Shown: one piece after another, positions 1 to 7,215 of the stretch
Layout of the letters: the number at the start of each line of letters is the position of its first letter
How positions within the stretch are numbered: the first letter of the stretch is position 1
Source of the DNA: a virus
Virus record (IMG/VR): IMGVR_UViG_3300042197_003282
Span: 1 to 21,579 of that record
DNA length: 21,579 bases
Direction: 5' to 3' (one strand)
The notes under the pieces: model-generated
Database searches by the model: none
Told to the model about the DNA's origin: nothing
Seen by the model: the letters and a program-made list of their open reading frames with translations, nothing else
Made by a program: the position numbers and the translations under genes

Positions 1-424
1 GCCAGGGCTGTATGACGATGCCGTGATCAGCTTGGATCATGCCCCAATGCTGTGAGTCTAGGCCATCATGGTTGGCATATTCACCTTCGTTCCAGAAAAT
101 ACTGTTGATGCTGTAGCGTAACCAGCGCGTATTGATATCGGCGAATTTGAAACAACTGCCATCAATGGGCATGATTTTATGCCCCGACGCTTGTTGGTAA
201 TCCACAAGTGTTTGACGAAAATGTATGTGTGGGCCACCGCCTGCGTGGCTACACCAACCAATCATTACGGCCAGCCGTGCCGGTATAGGCTGCCGTGCTG
301 TGACAATGCTGACTGAAGCGCCTGCGGCTCCGGCACCAGCAGCAAAGGCCTGCATGACCTGTTGCTTGACGCTGTGATTAGCTATCTTTGGTAAGGTTCC
401 AAGATATACAGCAACGTCATGCAT
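1..424 (-). CDS. Putative glycosyltransferase-like protein, N-terminal part (3' end off the window)
   Basis: The frame stays open from an ATG at 424 down to the window edge, giving at least 141 residues and no stop, so the C-terminus is missing. The start overlaps the end of the upstream 554-aa gene by 8 nt, as expected for a coupled operon. Visible segments are VAVYLGTLPKI near the N-terminus, an Ala/Gly-rich helix, a central LAVMIGW strand and WLRYSINSIFWNEGEYAN near residues 100-120. The last segment resembles the first domain of KpsC/KpsS-like capsule glycosyltransferases seen in environmental T4-like phages, and the two sugar genes just upstream appear related. The sugar donor and acceptor are unknown. 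The coding call is firm; the family call is by resemblance only. Confidence 0.68.
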   Translation of the reverse strand, partial: MHDVAVYLGTLPKIANHSVKQQVMQAFAAGAGAAGASVSIVTARQPIPARLAVMIGWCSHAGGGPHIHFRQTLVDYQQASGHKIMPIDGSCFKFADINTRWLRYSINSIFWNEGEYANHDGLDSQHWGMIQADHGIVIQPW

Positions 425-2081
425 TCAATAACCGCCATGCAGTACCGTCTCTCATTTCGGTATTGGTGAATTGCTGGTATGACAGATTCTTGCACAGCAG
501 CCTGACCTCGTCAACTGAAGGCATGAACGGATCATCGATGTTGTGCAGATCGCGATTGGCCATGGGCGAGGCTGCATTGGGGCCAAGAGTAAACACCGGC
601 TTGCCCAGCATCAGGGCTTCAATGGCAGCTATGCTGTTGAATGTCACCAAGCAATGTATATCTTTGGTAAGGGCTATTTCTAGACTGTCTCCAGTGACTC
701 GGTCTCGACGCGCTGGCTTGGTGCGCACAACTATCTCTCTATCGGTAACGGTTTGTATTTTAGACACAACGTCTTTTAACCATTGATCGAGATCTAAGTG
801 CCAAAACATCATGGCTTTGTCGCTGGGTGGGCATATCAATACTCGACTGCCCGGCCGATGCGGTTGTATAGACAAAGCCAGTGCCCGCCATCGATCGTCG
901 GGACAATCTTCTCGCAGCGCGCCTGCAAATTGTAGATTGTTTTTGGTCACACGATGATAGGCTTTGGCTTTGCCGTTGCCAAAATATCCAGTATCGATAT
1001 AAAAATAGTCTCGACCGCGGCGTTCACAATCATGTATTATCTTGCGCTTGGTTATGCCTCTAATCACCAAGGGCACTGTGGTCTTGGCAACCACAGGGTC
1101 ACAATAGTCGCCCACTGCGCCGCCGCACCCAAAAATAAAGTTGTCTAATACTGGATCCACGTCTACTTTATCCTCTGCTGACAATGTATTGATCCCGTCA
1201 GTGACCACACCCACAGCCGAGGGCGGTGCTGAAAAATCCTGGTCTCTCCATGCTAGTTTTTTAGCGATTGGATCAGGATCATTGGACCACCATCGATCAC
1301 CGGGATCTCGAACTGACTGTAAAAAATTCACGACTTCTTGGCGTGCTTGGCTGCTCATTGAAACGCGATCTAGACCAATCAACTCTCTTGTACTGGCGAC
1401 AACATTCTGCATCTGATCTCGGGTTTGGGTCCATATATCTGCGAATTCGCAGTTTTTAGTCTGTTCAAACCAAGGTCCGCCTTCGGTGTAATGCAGCAGT
1501 GAAGGCTTACCGTCTCTGTGTAATCTATACCACCCCACCAACCAATTCCATGCCAAAGGCAGTTCACCGATGTGTTTGTCTTGCAACCACTCAAATCTAT
1601 GCAAATGCGCAGGTGTGGCTTGATTAACGTAGTCTGGTGTCAGCACACGATTGGCTGCATGTCCGCAGTTCCACAATATCACGCTGCTCCAGTTCTTCTT
1701 GGGGTAGGTGTATTGTTGCTTACCATCCATCTTGAGCCCTTCTGCGGGTCTGTAGTCGTGCTGTACCACACTGACTGCGTGTTTGGGATCAGCCATTGCG
1801 ATTAGATCTCGGACATCGTCCAACCACAGTGTATCGCAGTCCACAAAAACTGCCCAGCCCCGGAAGGCATTGAAATAAGGCACCAAGAATCTAGTAAAAG
1901 TAAATTCCGTGCTGGCCATGTTGTCCACGGGCCTTGTGTATATCCGCGCGTCTCGGAGATCTTGTTGTTTGATATACACCGGATTGACCGGCACGGATGC
2001 GGTATCAATTAGGCTGTACTTACAGACGTCGGCTGCTATGGGTTCGCGGCTATCCCAGCCAATATAAATGTTTGTTGTCAT
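417..2081 (-). CDS. Two-domain glycosyltransferase: GT-A-type N-terminus fused to KpsC/KpsS-like C-terminus
   Basis: 554 aa. Residues 1 to about 220 look like a GT-A nucleotide-sugar transferase related to family GT8: an opening IYIGWDSRE strand and a metal-binding DxD motif (D81-C-D83) in VFVDCDTLW. Residues about 300-554 resemble the capsule polysaccharide/Kdo transferase (KpsC/KpsS-like) fold, with the strong signature LVTFNSIAAIEALMLGKP from residue 478, typical of the nucleotide-sugar-binding half of GT-B enzymes. The protein may therefore add two different sugars, or one domain may be non-catalytic. The ATG at 2081 overlaps the stop of the cytidylyltransferase-cupin gene as ATGA, so translation is probably coupled. 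The neighbours at 1-424 and 2864-3652 appear to be diverged relatives of the C-terminal domain. The acceptor glycan is unknown. The fold calls are fairly secure; the substrate is open. Confidence 0.8.
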   Translation of the reverse strand: MTTNIYIGWDSREPIAADVCKYSLIDTASVPVNPVYIKQQDLRDARIYTRPVDNMASTEFTFTRFLVPYFNAFRGWAVFVDCDTLWLDDVRDLIAMADPKHAVSVVQHDYRPAEGLKMDGKQQYTYPKKNWSSVILWNCGHAANRVLTPDYVNQATPAHLHRFEWLQDKHIGELPLAWNWLVGWYRLHRDGKPSLLHYTEGGPWFEQTKNCEFADIWTQTRDQMQNVVASTRELIGLDRVSMSSQARQEVVNFLQSVRDPGDRWWSNDPDPIAKKLAWRDQDFSAPPSAVGVVTDGINTLSAEDKVDVDPVLDNFIFGCGGAVGDYCDPVVAKTTVPLVIRGITKRKIIHDCERRGRDYFYIDTGYFGNGKAKAYHRVTKNNLQFAGALREDCPDDRWRALALSIQPHRPGSRVLICPPSDKAMMFWHLDLDQWLKDVVSKIQTVTDREIVVRTKPARRDRVTGDSLEIALTKDIHCLVTFNSIAAIEALMLGKPVFTLGPNAASPMANRDLHNIDDPFMPSVDEVRLLCKNLSYQQFTNTEMRDGTAWRLLNA

Positions 2082-2845
2082 CGGCGTTGTATATCTTCTT
2101 CAATGCATTGGCGACCATACTGTATTTCAACCACATGTAAAGGCGTATCGCCCTCGTTGACCAATTGGTGCCATTGATTGGGCTTGATGTGAGTGTTGTC
2201 GTGCAAATCCAGTTCTGCAAACAGTTCGCTGTCTGTGGTAGTTGGATCTATAGTATACACTGTGGCCTTGCCCTGGCTCACGAACCAATGTTCCGCTCGG
2301 TCTTGGTGACGTTGCATACTGAGACGCGCACCTGGATTTACCACTAGTTCTTTTACCTTGACTTGTTCACCGTCTTCGTGCAAGACTCGATAATAGCCCC
2401 ATGGCCTTTCAGTTTTAGGATGTTTCCATTCTTCCAAGATCCAACTACTGCTGTTGATTTTGTTGATGCCGCCTATGCCAAACACAAACTCAAGGTTGTC
2501 GTCTTGGATGTCCATCTCGGGAATGTTATCACTGGTACGATCTCCCCCGTTGGCAAAAACTATTCTGGCCATGGGATAACTGGCTCTTACCATGCGTATG
2601 GCTTCTCGAGCCGACCCGTCGGAATCATCGAAGCCCATGGCAAAGTCCACGGTGCGTATGTTGTGAAGTATATTTCTGCGTTCAGCAAAAGGCATGAAGG
2701 CTCTACCTTTTTTACGCTGCAACCAAGCGTCACTGTTGACGCCTACTATTAATCTAGTGCCAAGTTTTTTAGCGTGATTAAGGTATTCAATATGACCACT
2801 GTGAATAGGGTCAAATCCGCCGGTTACCAGTACGATTTTTTCCAT
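2078..2845 (-). CDS. Cytidylyltransferase (HldE-C/TagD-like) fused to mannose-6-phosphate isomerase type II-like cupin
   Basis: 255 aa in two parts. Residues 1 to about 140 are a nucleotidyltransferase: GGFDPIHSGHIEYL carries the HxGH motif (H15-S-G-H18), and GGDRTSDNIPE near residues 100-110 matches the second nucleotide-binding motif. Residues about 146-250 are a cupin like the C-terminus of AlgA/ManC. RPWGYYRVL, PGARLSMQRH, RAEHWFV and H226 supply the usual Q178/H180/E185/H226 metal site. The GDP-mannose pyrophosphorylase domain normally joined to this cupin is absent. In the cell such domains activate sugar phosphates (CDP- or ADP-linked) and isomerise mannose-6-P/fructose-6-P; the pairing suggests synthesis of a nucleotide sugar for the adjacent glycosyltransferases. 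The start is fixed because residues 5-18 form the catalytic fold. No Shine-Dalgarno is visible; instead CATAAATA lies 5 nt before the ATG. Confidence 0.85.
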   Translation of the reverse strand: MEKIVLVTGGFDPIHSGHIEYLNHAKKLGTRLIVGVNSDAWLQRKKGRAFMPFAERRNILHNIRTVDFAMGFDDSDGSAREAIRMVRASYPMARIVFANGGDRTSDNIPEMDIQDDNLEFVFGIGGINKINSSSWILEEWKHPKTERPWGYYRVLHEDGEQVKVKELVVNPGARLSMQRHQDRAEHWFVSQGKATVYTIDPTTTDSELFAELDLHDNTHIKPNQWHQLVNEGDTPLHVVEIQYGRQCIEEDIQRR

Positions 2846-2850
2846 ACCGG

Positions 2851-2858
2851 TATTTATG
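2851..2858 (-). promoter_or_regulatory. T4-type late promoter box CATAAATA abutting a start codon
   Basis: The minus strand reads CATAAATA, seven of eight bases of the T4 late consensus TATAAATA. It sits in the 18-nt gap between two genes, 5 nt before the ATG at 2845. T4 late transcripts start about 6 nt after this box, which would place +1 on the A of the ATG and give a leaderless message. No Shine-Dalgarno is present. Confidence 0.55.
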
Positions 2859-2863
2859 TAGAG

Positions 2864-3652
2864 TTAATGACTCAAGACTTGATATTGTTCTATGAGATCT
2901 ACCATGTCTGGAGTGTTGAATTCCACGCGATTGAATTGACTCCAACAGATGTGTTCCCACCAAGACGTTCTGTCGGGCTTGGGTGGGCTTGCAAGATTCT
3001 CTAGACCTCCCACCAACAGTGTGCTCATGCTGACATCCACAGTGAACCCTGGAACGCCCAACAAACAACTTTCCACGCAGGCCATGGTGCGTTCGCCCAC
3101 CACAGCATGAGCCCTTTGTAACTGTTCTACAAAAGTGGCAAATCTAGGATGTTTGGCTCCAATCTTGCGCCGCCAAACTACAGGACCAGACCAATAGGGT
3201 TTTATCGCGGACTCGATCCTGGCATGGAATTCTGCCATGGATTCCCCGGTGCGTTCAGTGAGGATAACCTCCACAGGCTCAATCCCAACTACATATTCTC
3301 CCGGCGTTGTTCGCCAGGGTTGATGCGCAGGCACAGGAAAAAGATCAGCTCGGCTGTAGGGCGCCGGTATCATGCGAAGATTGTGGTGGCCGCAATATGT
3401 TACTCTACGAGTCTCCCGCCGCGGAGTATCTGGTCCCCAGTATCCATATTCTATTTCTAACCAGGGCCTGCCCTCGGCGATCCATGAACGCAAGGGCTCC
3501 CTCCAAGGAGCATGGTGACTGGCAATCAGTAGGTAATTGTCAGGCACATCAGCAGCGCGGTCGAAAAACTCAAGCCCACGCTGTCGCCATGGATTCAAAG
3601 TCCATTTGGCGTGTTCACCTGGCATGTCTCGAGCAAACGCATACCGGATCAC
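2864..3652 (-). CDS. Putative KpsC/KpsS-like glycosyltransferase domain protein
   Basis: 262 aa. It resembles the C-terminal half of the 554-aa protein: an IEYGYWGPDTPR segment, a central NLRMIPAPYSR segment and a C-terminal VVGERTMACVESCLLGVPGFT segment that aligns in position and character with that protein's VTFNSIAAIEALMLGKP. It is followed by a WWEHICWSQFNRVEF tail typical of the same phage families. The expected role is transfer of a sugar to a surface polysaccharide. The likely start is a GTG at 3652 that overlaps the uvsY stop as GTGA; the first in-frame ATG is ten codons in (MPGEHAK). The shared fold is well supported by eye; the exact donor and acceptor are not known. Confidence 0.72.
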   Translation of the reverse strand: MIRYAFARDMPGEHAKWTLNPWRQRGLEFFDRAADVPDNYLLIASHHAPWREPLRSWIAEGRPWLEIEYGYWGPDTPRRETRRVTYCGHHNLRMIPAPYSRADLFPVPAHQPWRTTPGEYVVGIEPVEVILTERTGESMAEFHARIESAIKPYWSGPVVWRRKIGAKHPRFATFVEQLQRAHAVVGERTMACVESCLLGVPGFTVDVSMSTLLVGGLENLASPPKPDRTSWWEHICWSQFNRVEFNTPDMVDLIEQYQVLSH

Positions 3653-4101
3653 AATGACACATCTTCCATGCCTGCTGTGCGCAGTTTAACCACGTGTCCC
3701 GACATCCACTGCTTGCTGTCCAGTCCCTTCATGATGCCCAACCATTTGTTGCGCATCAGGGCCACTTCGTTGATCAAGGTTTCAAAGTCAATGACTTCAT
3801 CTTCGCCGTCGACATACTTTTCGGCATCACGGCTGGTAAGACTACGAGCATAGCCTTCCAGATATTTCTGGAAATGTCTGCGGCGTATCTTTCTTAACTG
3901 GATGTTGAGGTAGTTTAGCACCGCTTCTATCTCTTGTAACTGATTAAAGCGAGTTTCGGTGATGCCCGGCAAGTCTTTGATGTTGCGCTCCACCACACCG
4001 GCCAATCTACAGTCCCGACGTGCTGCTTCCAGTTCCTGCTCATAATAAGCAAGGAAGTCGGGGATCACTGACAAATCAGCAACGATACGGTTGTACCACA
4101 T
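3649..4101 (-). CDS. uvsY: Probable UvsY-like recombination mediator
   Basis: 150 aa, close to the T4 UvsY length (137 aa). UvsY helps load the UvsX recombinase on gp32-coated single-stranded DNA. The protein is rich in charged helices (residues 12-80), including IQLRKIRRRHFQKYLEGYAR, and ends with a conserved-looking helix LINEVALMRNKWLGIMKGLDSKQW followed by a short tail. This matches the C-terminal pattern of phage UvsY proteins, which end in a helix plus a W-containing segment. Position supports the call: it is the second gene downstream of uvsX in the same operon, three nt after the 83-aa gene. Direct sequence similarity to T4 UvsY is weak by eye, so the name rests partly on context. Confidence 0.66.
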   Translation of the reverse strand: MWYNRIVADLSVIPDFLAYYEQELEAARRDCRLAGVVERNIKDLPGITETRFNQLQEIEAVLNYLNIQLRKIRRRHFQKYLEGYARSLTSRDAEKYVDGEDEVIDFETLINEVALMRNKWLGIMKGLDSKQWMSGHVVKLRTAGMEDVSL

Positions 4102-4104
4102 GTA

Positions 4105-4356
4105 TCAATAGTCCTCGTCGTCGAAAGTTTCCTCGTAATCTTCTTCGTCATCTTCGTCCTCAACGGTGTCGTCGAGATAGTTCTGCAGAGCACGTTTCAA
4201 GTGAACATCACGCTTGAATTCCTCTCGGATGTCCTCAGGCGCAAAGTTATTGTCGATCAAGACATCCAGCAAAGATTCAGCTGCCTCAAAGCGATCTGCC
4301 TCAGGCAAGTGTCTTTTGACTTCTGTCCAAACATCGTTTACAAGGTCAAGGCTCAT
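4105..4356 (-). CDS. Small acidic-tailed protein between uvsX and uvsY
   Basis: 83 aa of unknown function. Residues 1-60 look like a compact helical domain (SLDLVNDVWTEVKRHL, then RFEAAESLLDVLIDNN and FKRDVHLKRALQNYL). Residues 62-83 are almost entirely Asp, Glu and Tyr. A good Shine-Dalgarno (AGGAG, 8 nt spacing) precedes the ATG, so the gene is certainly expressed as a separate product. I recall similar short proteins next to uvsX/uvsY in aquatic T4-like phages. The acidic tail could mimic DNA or contact basic surfaces of UvsX, UvsY or gp32, as the acidic C-terminus of gp32 does in T4; that is inference. Confidence 0.8.
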   Translation of the reverse strand: MSLDLVNDVWTEVKRHLPEADRFEAAESLLDVLIDNNFAPEDIREEFKRDVHLKRALQNYLDDTVEDEDDEEDYEETFDDEDY

Positions 4357-4382
4357 TTTTTTCTCCTGCTAGGTGTTATATA

Positions 4383-5438
4383 TCATTCTTCCACAGCAGA
4401 AGTATCAGTAGTTGTCACATCTACTTTCAAAAAATCTCGCATGAGCTTGTCAAGGCAGCCATCCTCGTTGCTTTCCCAGCCCTTGCGGAAATGTTTGATG
4501 ATTTCGCCTTCTGAAGTCACGAACATGAGACGATTGCCATCCTTCTTTAAGATGTTTTTCTTCTCTGCAAGATCAGTGAGACCCGAGTAGGGATTCATGC
4601 CAGTTTCATAAGGGATTTTGACCTGCACTCCCTCAAAGGGTTTAGCATAGCGTGTTTTCATGACTTTGCAGGCCGAGCGTATGCCCATGACATCTGAAAT
4701 CTTGTTGCCGTCCTCGTCTTCCTTGAGCTTGAGTTTCTTCATGGCAACAACGATGCTGGAAGCATAGATAAAGCCCTGGCCACCTGAGATCTTGTCATCG
4801 GGATCAAACATGTCCTGGCTGGCATAGGTATGGTTGGTACACACCAGTCCCACGTTGTAAGCGCCAAACATGTTGACGCAGTTGCGCACCAGAGCAGTGA
4901 GACTCTTGGCTTTGCGACCAAGATCGCCTTTCATGTCACCGGCCTCAAACTGATTGACATCAGTGGGAGTAAGCAACATGCCCACGGAATCAATCACAAA
5001 CAACACTTTGGGGCGATCCTCTGCGGTCAGAGCTTTGTAGTCGGCCATGAACGTAGATATAGTTTTAGCCACGTCATCGATCATGGCCATGCTGAGTTTC
5101 AGCAGTTTGCTTTCACTGGTATCCACGCCCAGAGCATGTAACCATGTTTCGTCCAAGGCGTTTTCTGTGTCGATCAACACCACAAAAATGCCTTGCTGCT
5201 GCGCATGTTTCACAATGTTGCCTGAGCAAATATAGCTTTTGCCAGCACCCGATTCGCCTGCAAACACAGTTACTTTGCCCAGGGGGATGCCCTTGTCAAA
5301 ATCTCCCGATATGAGATAGTTTAGAGCATAGTTTCCGGTGCTGATCCAGTCTGTGGGGTCATTGAATCCCACAGAGAGACCGTCAATGGATTTAGTGATT
5401 TCCTTGCGGAACTTTGAAACGTCGAAGGGTTTTGCCAT
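4383..5438 (-). CDS. uvsX: UvsX, RecA-like strand-exchange recombinase
   Basis: 351 aa, slightly shorter than T4 UvsX (391 aa). UvsX forms ATP-dependent filaments on single-stranded DNA and drives recombination-dependent replication and repair with UvsY and gp32. Visible motifs are Walker A GESGAGKS (residues 61-68), a LIDTEN segment (88-93) carrying the RecA-type catalytic acid region, and Walker B KVLFVIDSVGML (144-155). A Gln/Asn-rich stretch NQFEAGDMKGDLGRKAK lies near residues 160-176, and the ISGGQGFIYAS region probably corresponds to DNA-binding loop L2. The ATG at 5438 has a Shine-Dalgarno (AGGAAAA). The upstream gene ends 13 nt away, so uvsX is likely co-transcribed with the AT-rich island and perhaps with the promoter at 6317-6345. 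Confidence 0.96.
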   Translation of the reverse strand: MAKPFDVSKFRKEITKSIDGLSVGFNDPTDWISTGNYALNYLISGDFDKGIPLGKVTVFAGESGAGKSYICSGNIVKHAQQQGIFVVLIDTENALDETWLHALGVDTSESKLLKLSMAMIDDVAKTISTFMADYKALTAEDRPKVLFVIDSVGMLLTPTDVNQFEAGDMKGDLGRKAKSLTALVRNCVNMFGAYNVGLVCTNHTYASQDMFDPDDKISGGQGFIYASSIVVAMKKLKLKEDEDGNKISDVMGIRSACKVMKTRYAKPFEGVQVKIPYETGMNPYSGLTDLAEKKNILKKDGNRLMFVTSEGEIIKHFRKGWESNEDGCLDKLMRDFLKVDVTTTDTSAVEE

Positions 5439-5451
5439 TGTAATTTTCCTG

Positions 5452-6261
5452 TTAAAAATGAAGTGACATATATTTCTTGTAAAAAAAACTGATCAATTCT
5501 GGAGAAAAATCTGTTAGACTAAAGTTTTCGTAGAGATTTTTCATCGAGTTTAAAAATGCCTCTGTATCAAAGTAGCTTTGGTCTACATCATATATTATAA
5601 CTTGATTCTGTATTAAATGTACACGATAAAATTGTCCAATTTCTTCAACTATGCTTTGATCCAATGCATCAAACTCGGTTACATCATAGCCATGCCGTTG
5701 GAATTCTTCCCAATCAGGCCAGCTTGAACCTCGCAACATGTTGTATTTTTCCACACAATAGTCTCGGCATAACCTAGGGGGGTTGTGCCTAGGAGGATCT
5801 GGTTGTTTTTTACGCAAGCATATGTCTTGGAACTTGCGAGAATTTATCAAACGAACCACTGTGGCGTTTGGCCAAACCTGGCATAAACTAAGTGGTTCCA
5901 TGGTATGATCGGTTATCAAAAAACGCATCGTTGAATAACATAATTTTTTCGTTATGTCGTTGAGGTTGCCCTTGATACCTTGGGGCCAGGCGTTCCAGTA
6001 AATGTCTTCACCATAAAGTTGTCCATCCCCGTGTTCAAAGTTACGCCAGAGATGCATCTTATCGCGCGGTGGTAAGGTCTTTAACACAATCTGTAATCTA
6101 TAGTCATAATCTGTGGGATTTTTTAACAAATGTTCAGCTGCCACGGGATCTTGGGGACAAAAATCTTTACTGAGTGATAAGCAGTTGCCTAAGAATTTAC
6201 CACCTGAAAATGGCAGAAACGACATGATCACGGCGTTTGTTGAATTAAAGCTATCAATCAT
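5452..6261 (-). CDS. Unknown protein, copy B of a duplicated family; sulfotransferase-like N-terminal loop
   Basis: 269 aa, a clear paralog of the protein at 7967-8782: well over half of aligned residues look identical. Shared landmarks are NAVIMSFLPFxGGxFLGNC near the N-terminus, LSLSKDFCPQ, a MHLW segment, NATVVRLINSR in the middle, WPDWExFQRHGYD, and VIIYDVDQSYFD before the C-terminal LFYKKYxSLHx. The N-terminal beta-strand/Gly-loop/helix, followed by the NATVVRLINSR strand, recalls the PAPS-binding loop and 3'-phosphate site of sulfotransferases. I cannot confirm a sulfotransferase fold from the sequence alone. The gene is AT-rich compared with flanking regions. A sigma70-like promoter lies about 55 nt upstream of its ATG. 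Context suggests a role in modifying surface carbohydrate. Confidence 0.85.
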   Translation of the reverse strand: MIDSFNSTNAVIMSFLPFSGGKFLGNCLSLSKDFCPQDPVAAEHLLKNPTDYDYRLQIVLKTLPPRDKMHLWRNFEHGDGQLYGEDIYWNAWPQGIKGNLNDITKKLCYSTMRFLITDHTMEPLSLCQVWPNATVVRLINSRKFQDICLRKKQPDPPRHNPPRLCRDYCVEKYNMLRGSSWPDWEEFQRHGYDVTEFDALDQSIVEEIGQFYRVHLIQNQVIIYDVDQSYFDTEAFLNSMKNLYENFSLTDFSPELISFFYKKYMSLHF

Positions 6262-6411
6262 TGGACTTTAATGTGGATATAGTTTTGGACATGTAAATGT
6301 CCTCTGTAATTAGAATATTGTAAACGACTTAAGAAAATTTTGCAATATATTCCGAATAATGTTGACTTCCAAAATGTCATCGCGATATCCGTGTTATATA
6401 CCGTGTATTCA
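6262..6411. other. AT-rich intergenic region with a short hairpin and direct repeats
   Basis: This is a gap of 150 nt in a genome where most gaps are under 20 nt. It holds the candidate promoter described separately and a perfect 6-bp hairpin GGACAT-loop-ATGTCC at 6287-6302 without a T-run on the minus strand, so it is not a terminator. On the minus strand, just after the upstream stop, it also has two adjacent near-copies of ACACGGTATA/ACACGGATAT. No convincing gene is present. Confidence 0.5.
6317..6345 (-). promoter_or_regulatory. Candidate sigma70-like promoter upstream of the 269-aa gene and uvsX
   Basis: The minus strand reads TTGCAA, 17 nt, TACAAT: four of six bases match the -35 consensus and five of six the -10, at the optimal spacing. 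It lies in the 150-nt intergenic gap 6262-6411, the largest in the window, about 55 nt before an ATG. An early/middle-type host promoter here could drive the paralog B gene and uvsX-uvsY. Because the gap is AT-rich, a chance match is possible. Confidence 0.4.
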
Positions 6412-7215
6412 TTACATTAGTAATTTCTGGAATTTAAGTGCAGATTGCTCCAAACTTTCGACCTCTTTTTGTCGTGTAAAAAAGTTGTCAAAACTCCCAC
6501 ACAGCACGTGTTTGGTAAACAGATAATGCACATAACTGCCCGGATGAGATCTGTATCTATCATGAAACCAACTTAGGTCTTCGAGACAAGCGTAACCGAT
6601 GAGTCCAGGTAGATAGATTCCATCTAACTCCACGGGAACAGTATCACACAAAATATTTTCAATTAGTTTTGTTGAAGTGCATTCAGCTTTGGTAAGCTCG
6701 CCGGAATTCAGTTGTGTTTCTGTCACTGATAGGATTGGACTTTCAAACAAAATGTAGTAGCTCCAATTTTTAGATTTGCACACCCCTTGAAACCATTGTA
6801 CCATCATCAGGGTCTCAAAGGCTTGATAAGTCATGCTGAAATAGTTTTCTTTGTAATGTTCTTTCCATAACGGGAAATGCGAACCCGTACACCAAAATCC
6901 ATGTGCGTCATTCTCGTCCAAAAACAATATCGGATGTTTTTCTTTTCTCAATGCGTCTACGATCAATGGATTTTCTACATACCAGTCCCATTTGTCTATG
7001 GATGTCAATTGTAATATAATCAAGGGAGGTTTATCACATGCAAGTGCTGCTTTTATGGCTTTCAAAATGATGGCTTTGTTCCCAAGGCCTTTGACACTTA
7101 AATTTCTCACGTTGGTCAATCCATACAATTCTATGATCCACGTGGCCCAAGTAGGCCAGACCATGTCATTAGTGATACTGGATCCAGAGATAATTATGGG
7201 ATTATTTTTTTCCAT
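6412..7215 (-). CDS. SGNH/GDSL-hydrolase-like protein (first type)
   Basis: 267 aa. An N-terminal IIISGSSITND strand-turn places a candidate nucleophile Ser at residue 12, as in SGNH block I. NLSVKGLGNKAI supplies the Gly and Asn of the oxyanion hole, LIILQLTSIDKWDWY resembles block III, and SHPGSYVHYLF near residues 223-233 supplies a late His (H224) like block V. The segment WCTGSHFPLWKEHY in the middle is distinctive and is shared, as I recall, with proteins of uncultured marine phages. SGNH enzymes often add or remove O-acetyl groups on polysaccharides, and the neighbouring sugar genes fit that role, though activity is not shown. The start overlaps the upstream SGNH gene by 14 nt. The gene is AT-rich: one sampled 60-nt line has 21 G/C. 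Confidence 0.75.
   Translation of the reverse strand: MEKNNPIIISGSSITNDMVWPTWATWIIELYGLTNVRNLSVKGLGNKAIILKAIKAALACDKPPLIILQLTSIDKWDWYVENPLIVDALRKEKHPILFLDENDAHGFWCTGSHFPLWKEHYKENYFSMTYQAFETLMMVQWFQGVCKSKNWSYYILFESPILSVTETQLNSGELTKAECTSTKLIENILCDTVPVELDGIYLPGLIGYACLEDLSWFHDRYRSHPGSYVHYLFTKHVLCGSFDNFFTRQKEVESLEQSALKFQKLLM

Noticed and set aside
388-786. Plus-strand ORF of 132 codons
   Set aside because: Lies entirely opposite well-supported minus-strand glycosyltransferase genes, has no recognisable motif, and codon use looks like a shadow.
6287-6302. Perfect 6-bp hairpin considered as a terminator
   Set aside because: On the coding strand it is followed by AAAAC, not a T-run, and lies before a gene start.
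6262-6411. Eleven-codon ORF overlapping the stop of the first SGNH gene
   Set aside because: Too short to support; probably a by-product of the ACACGG direct repeats.
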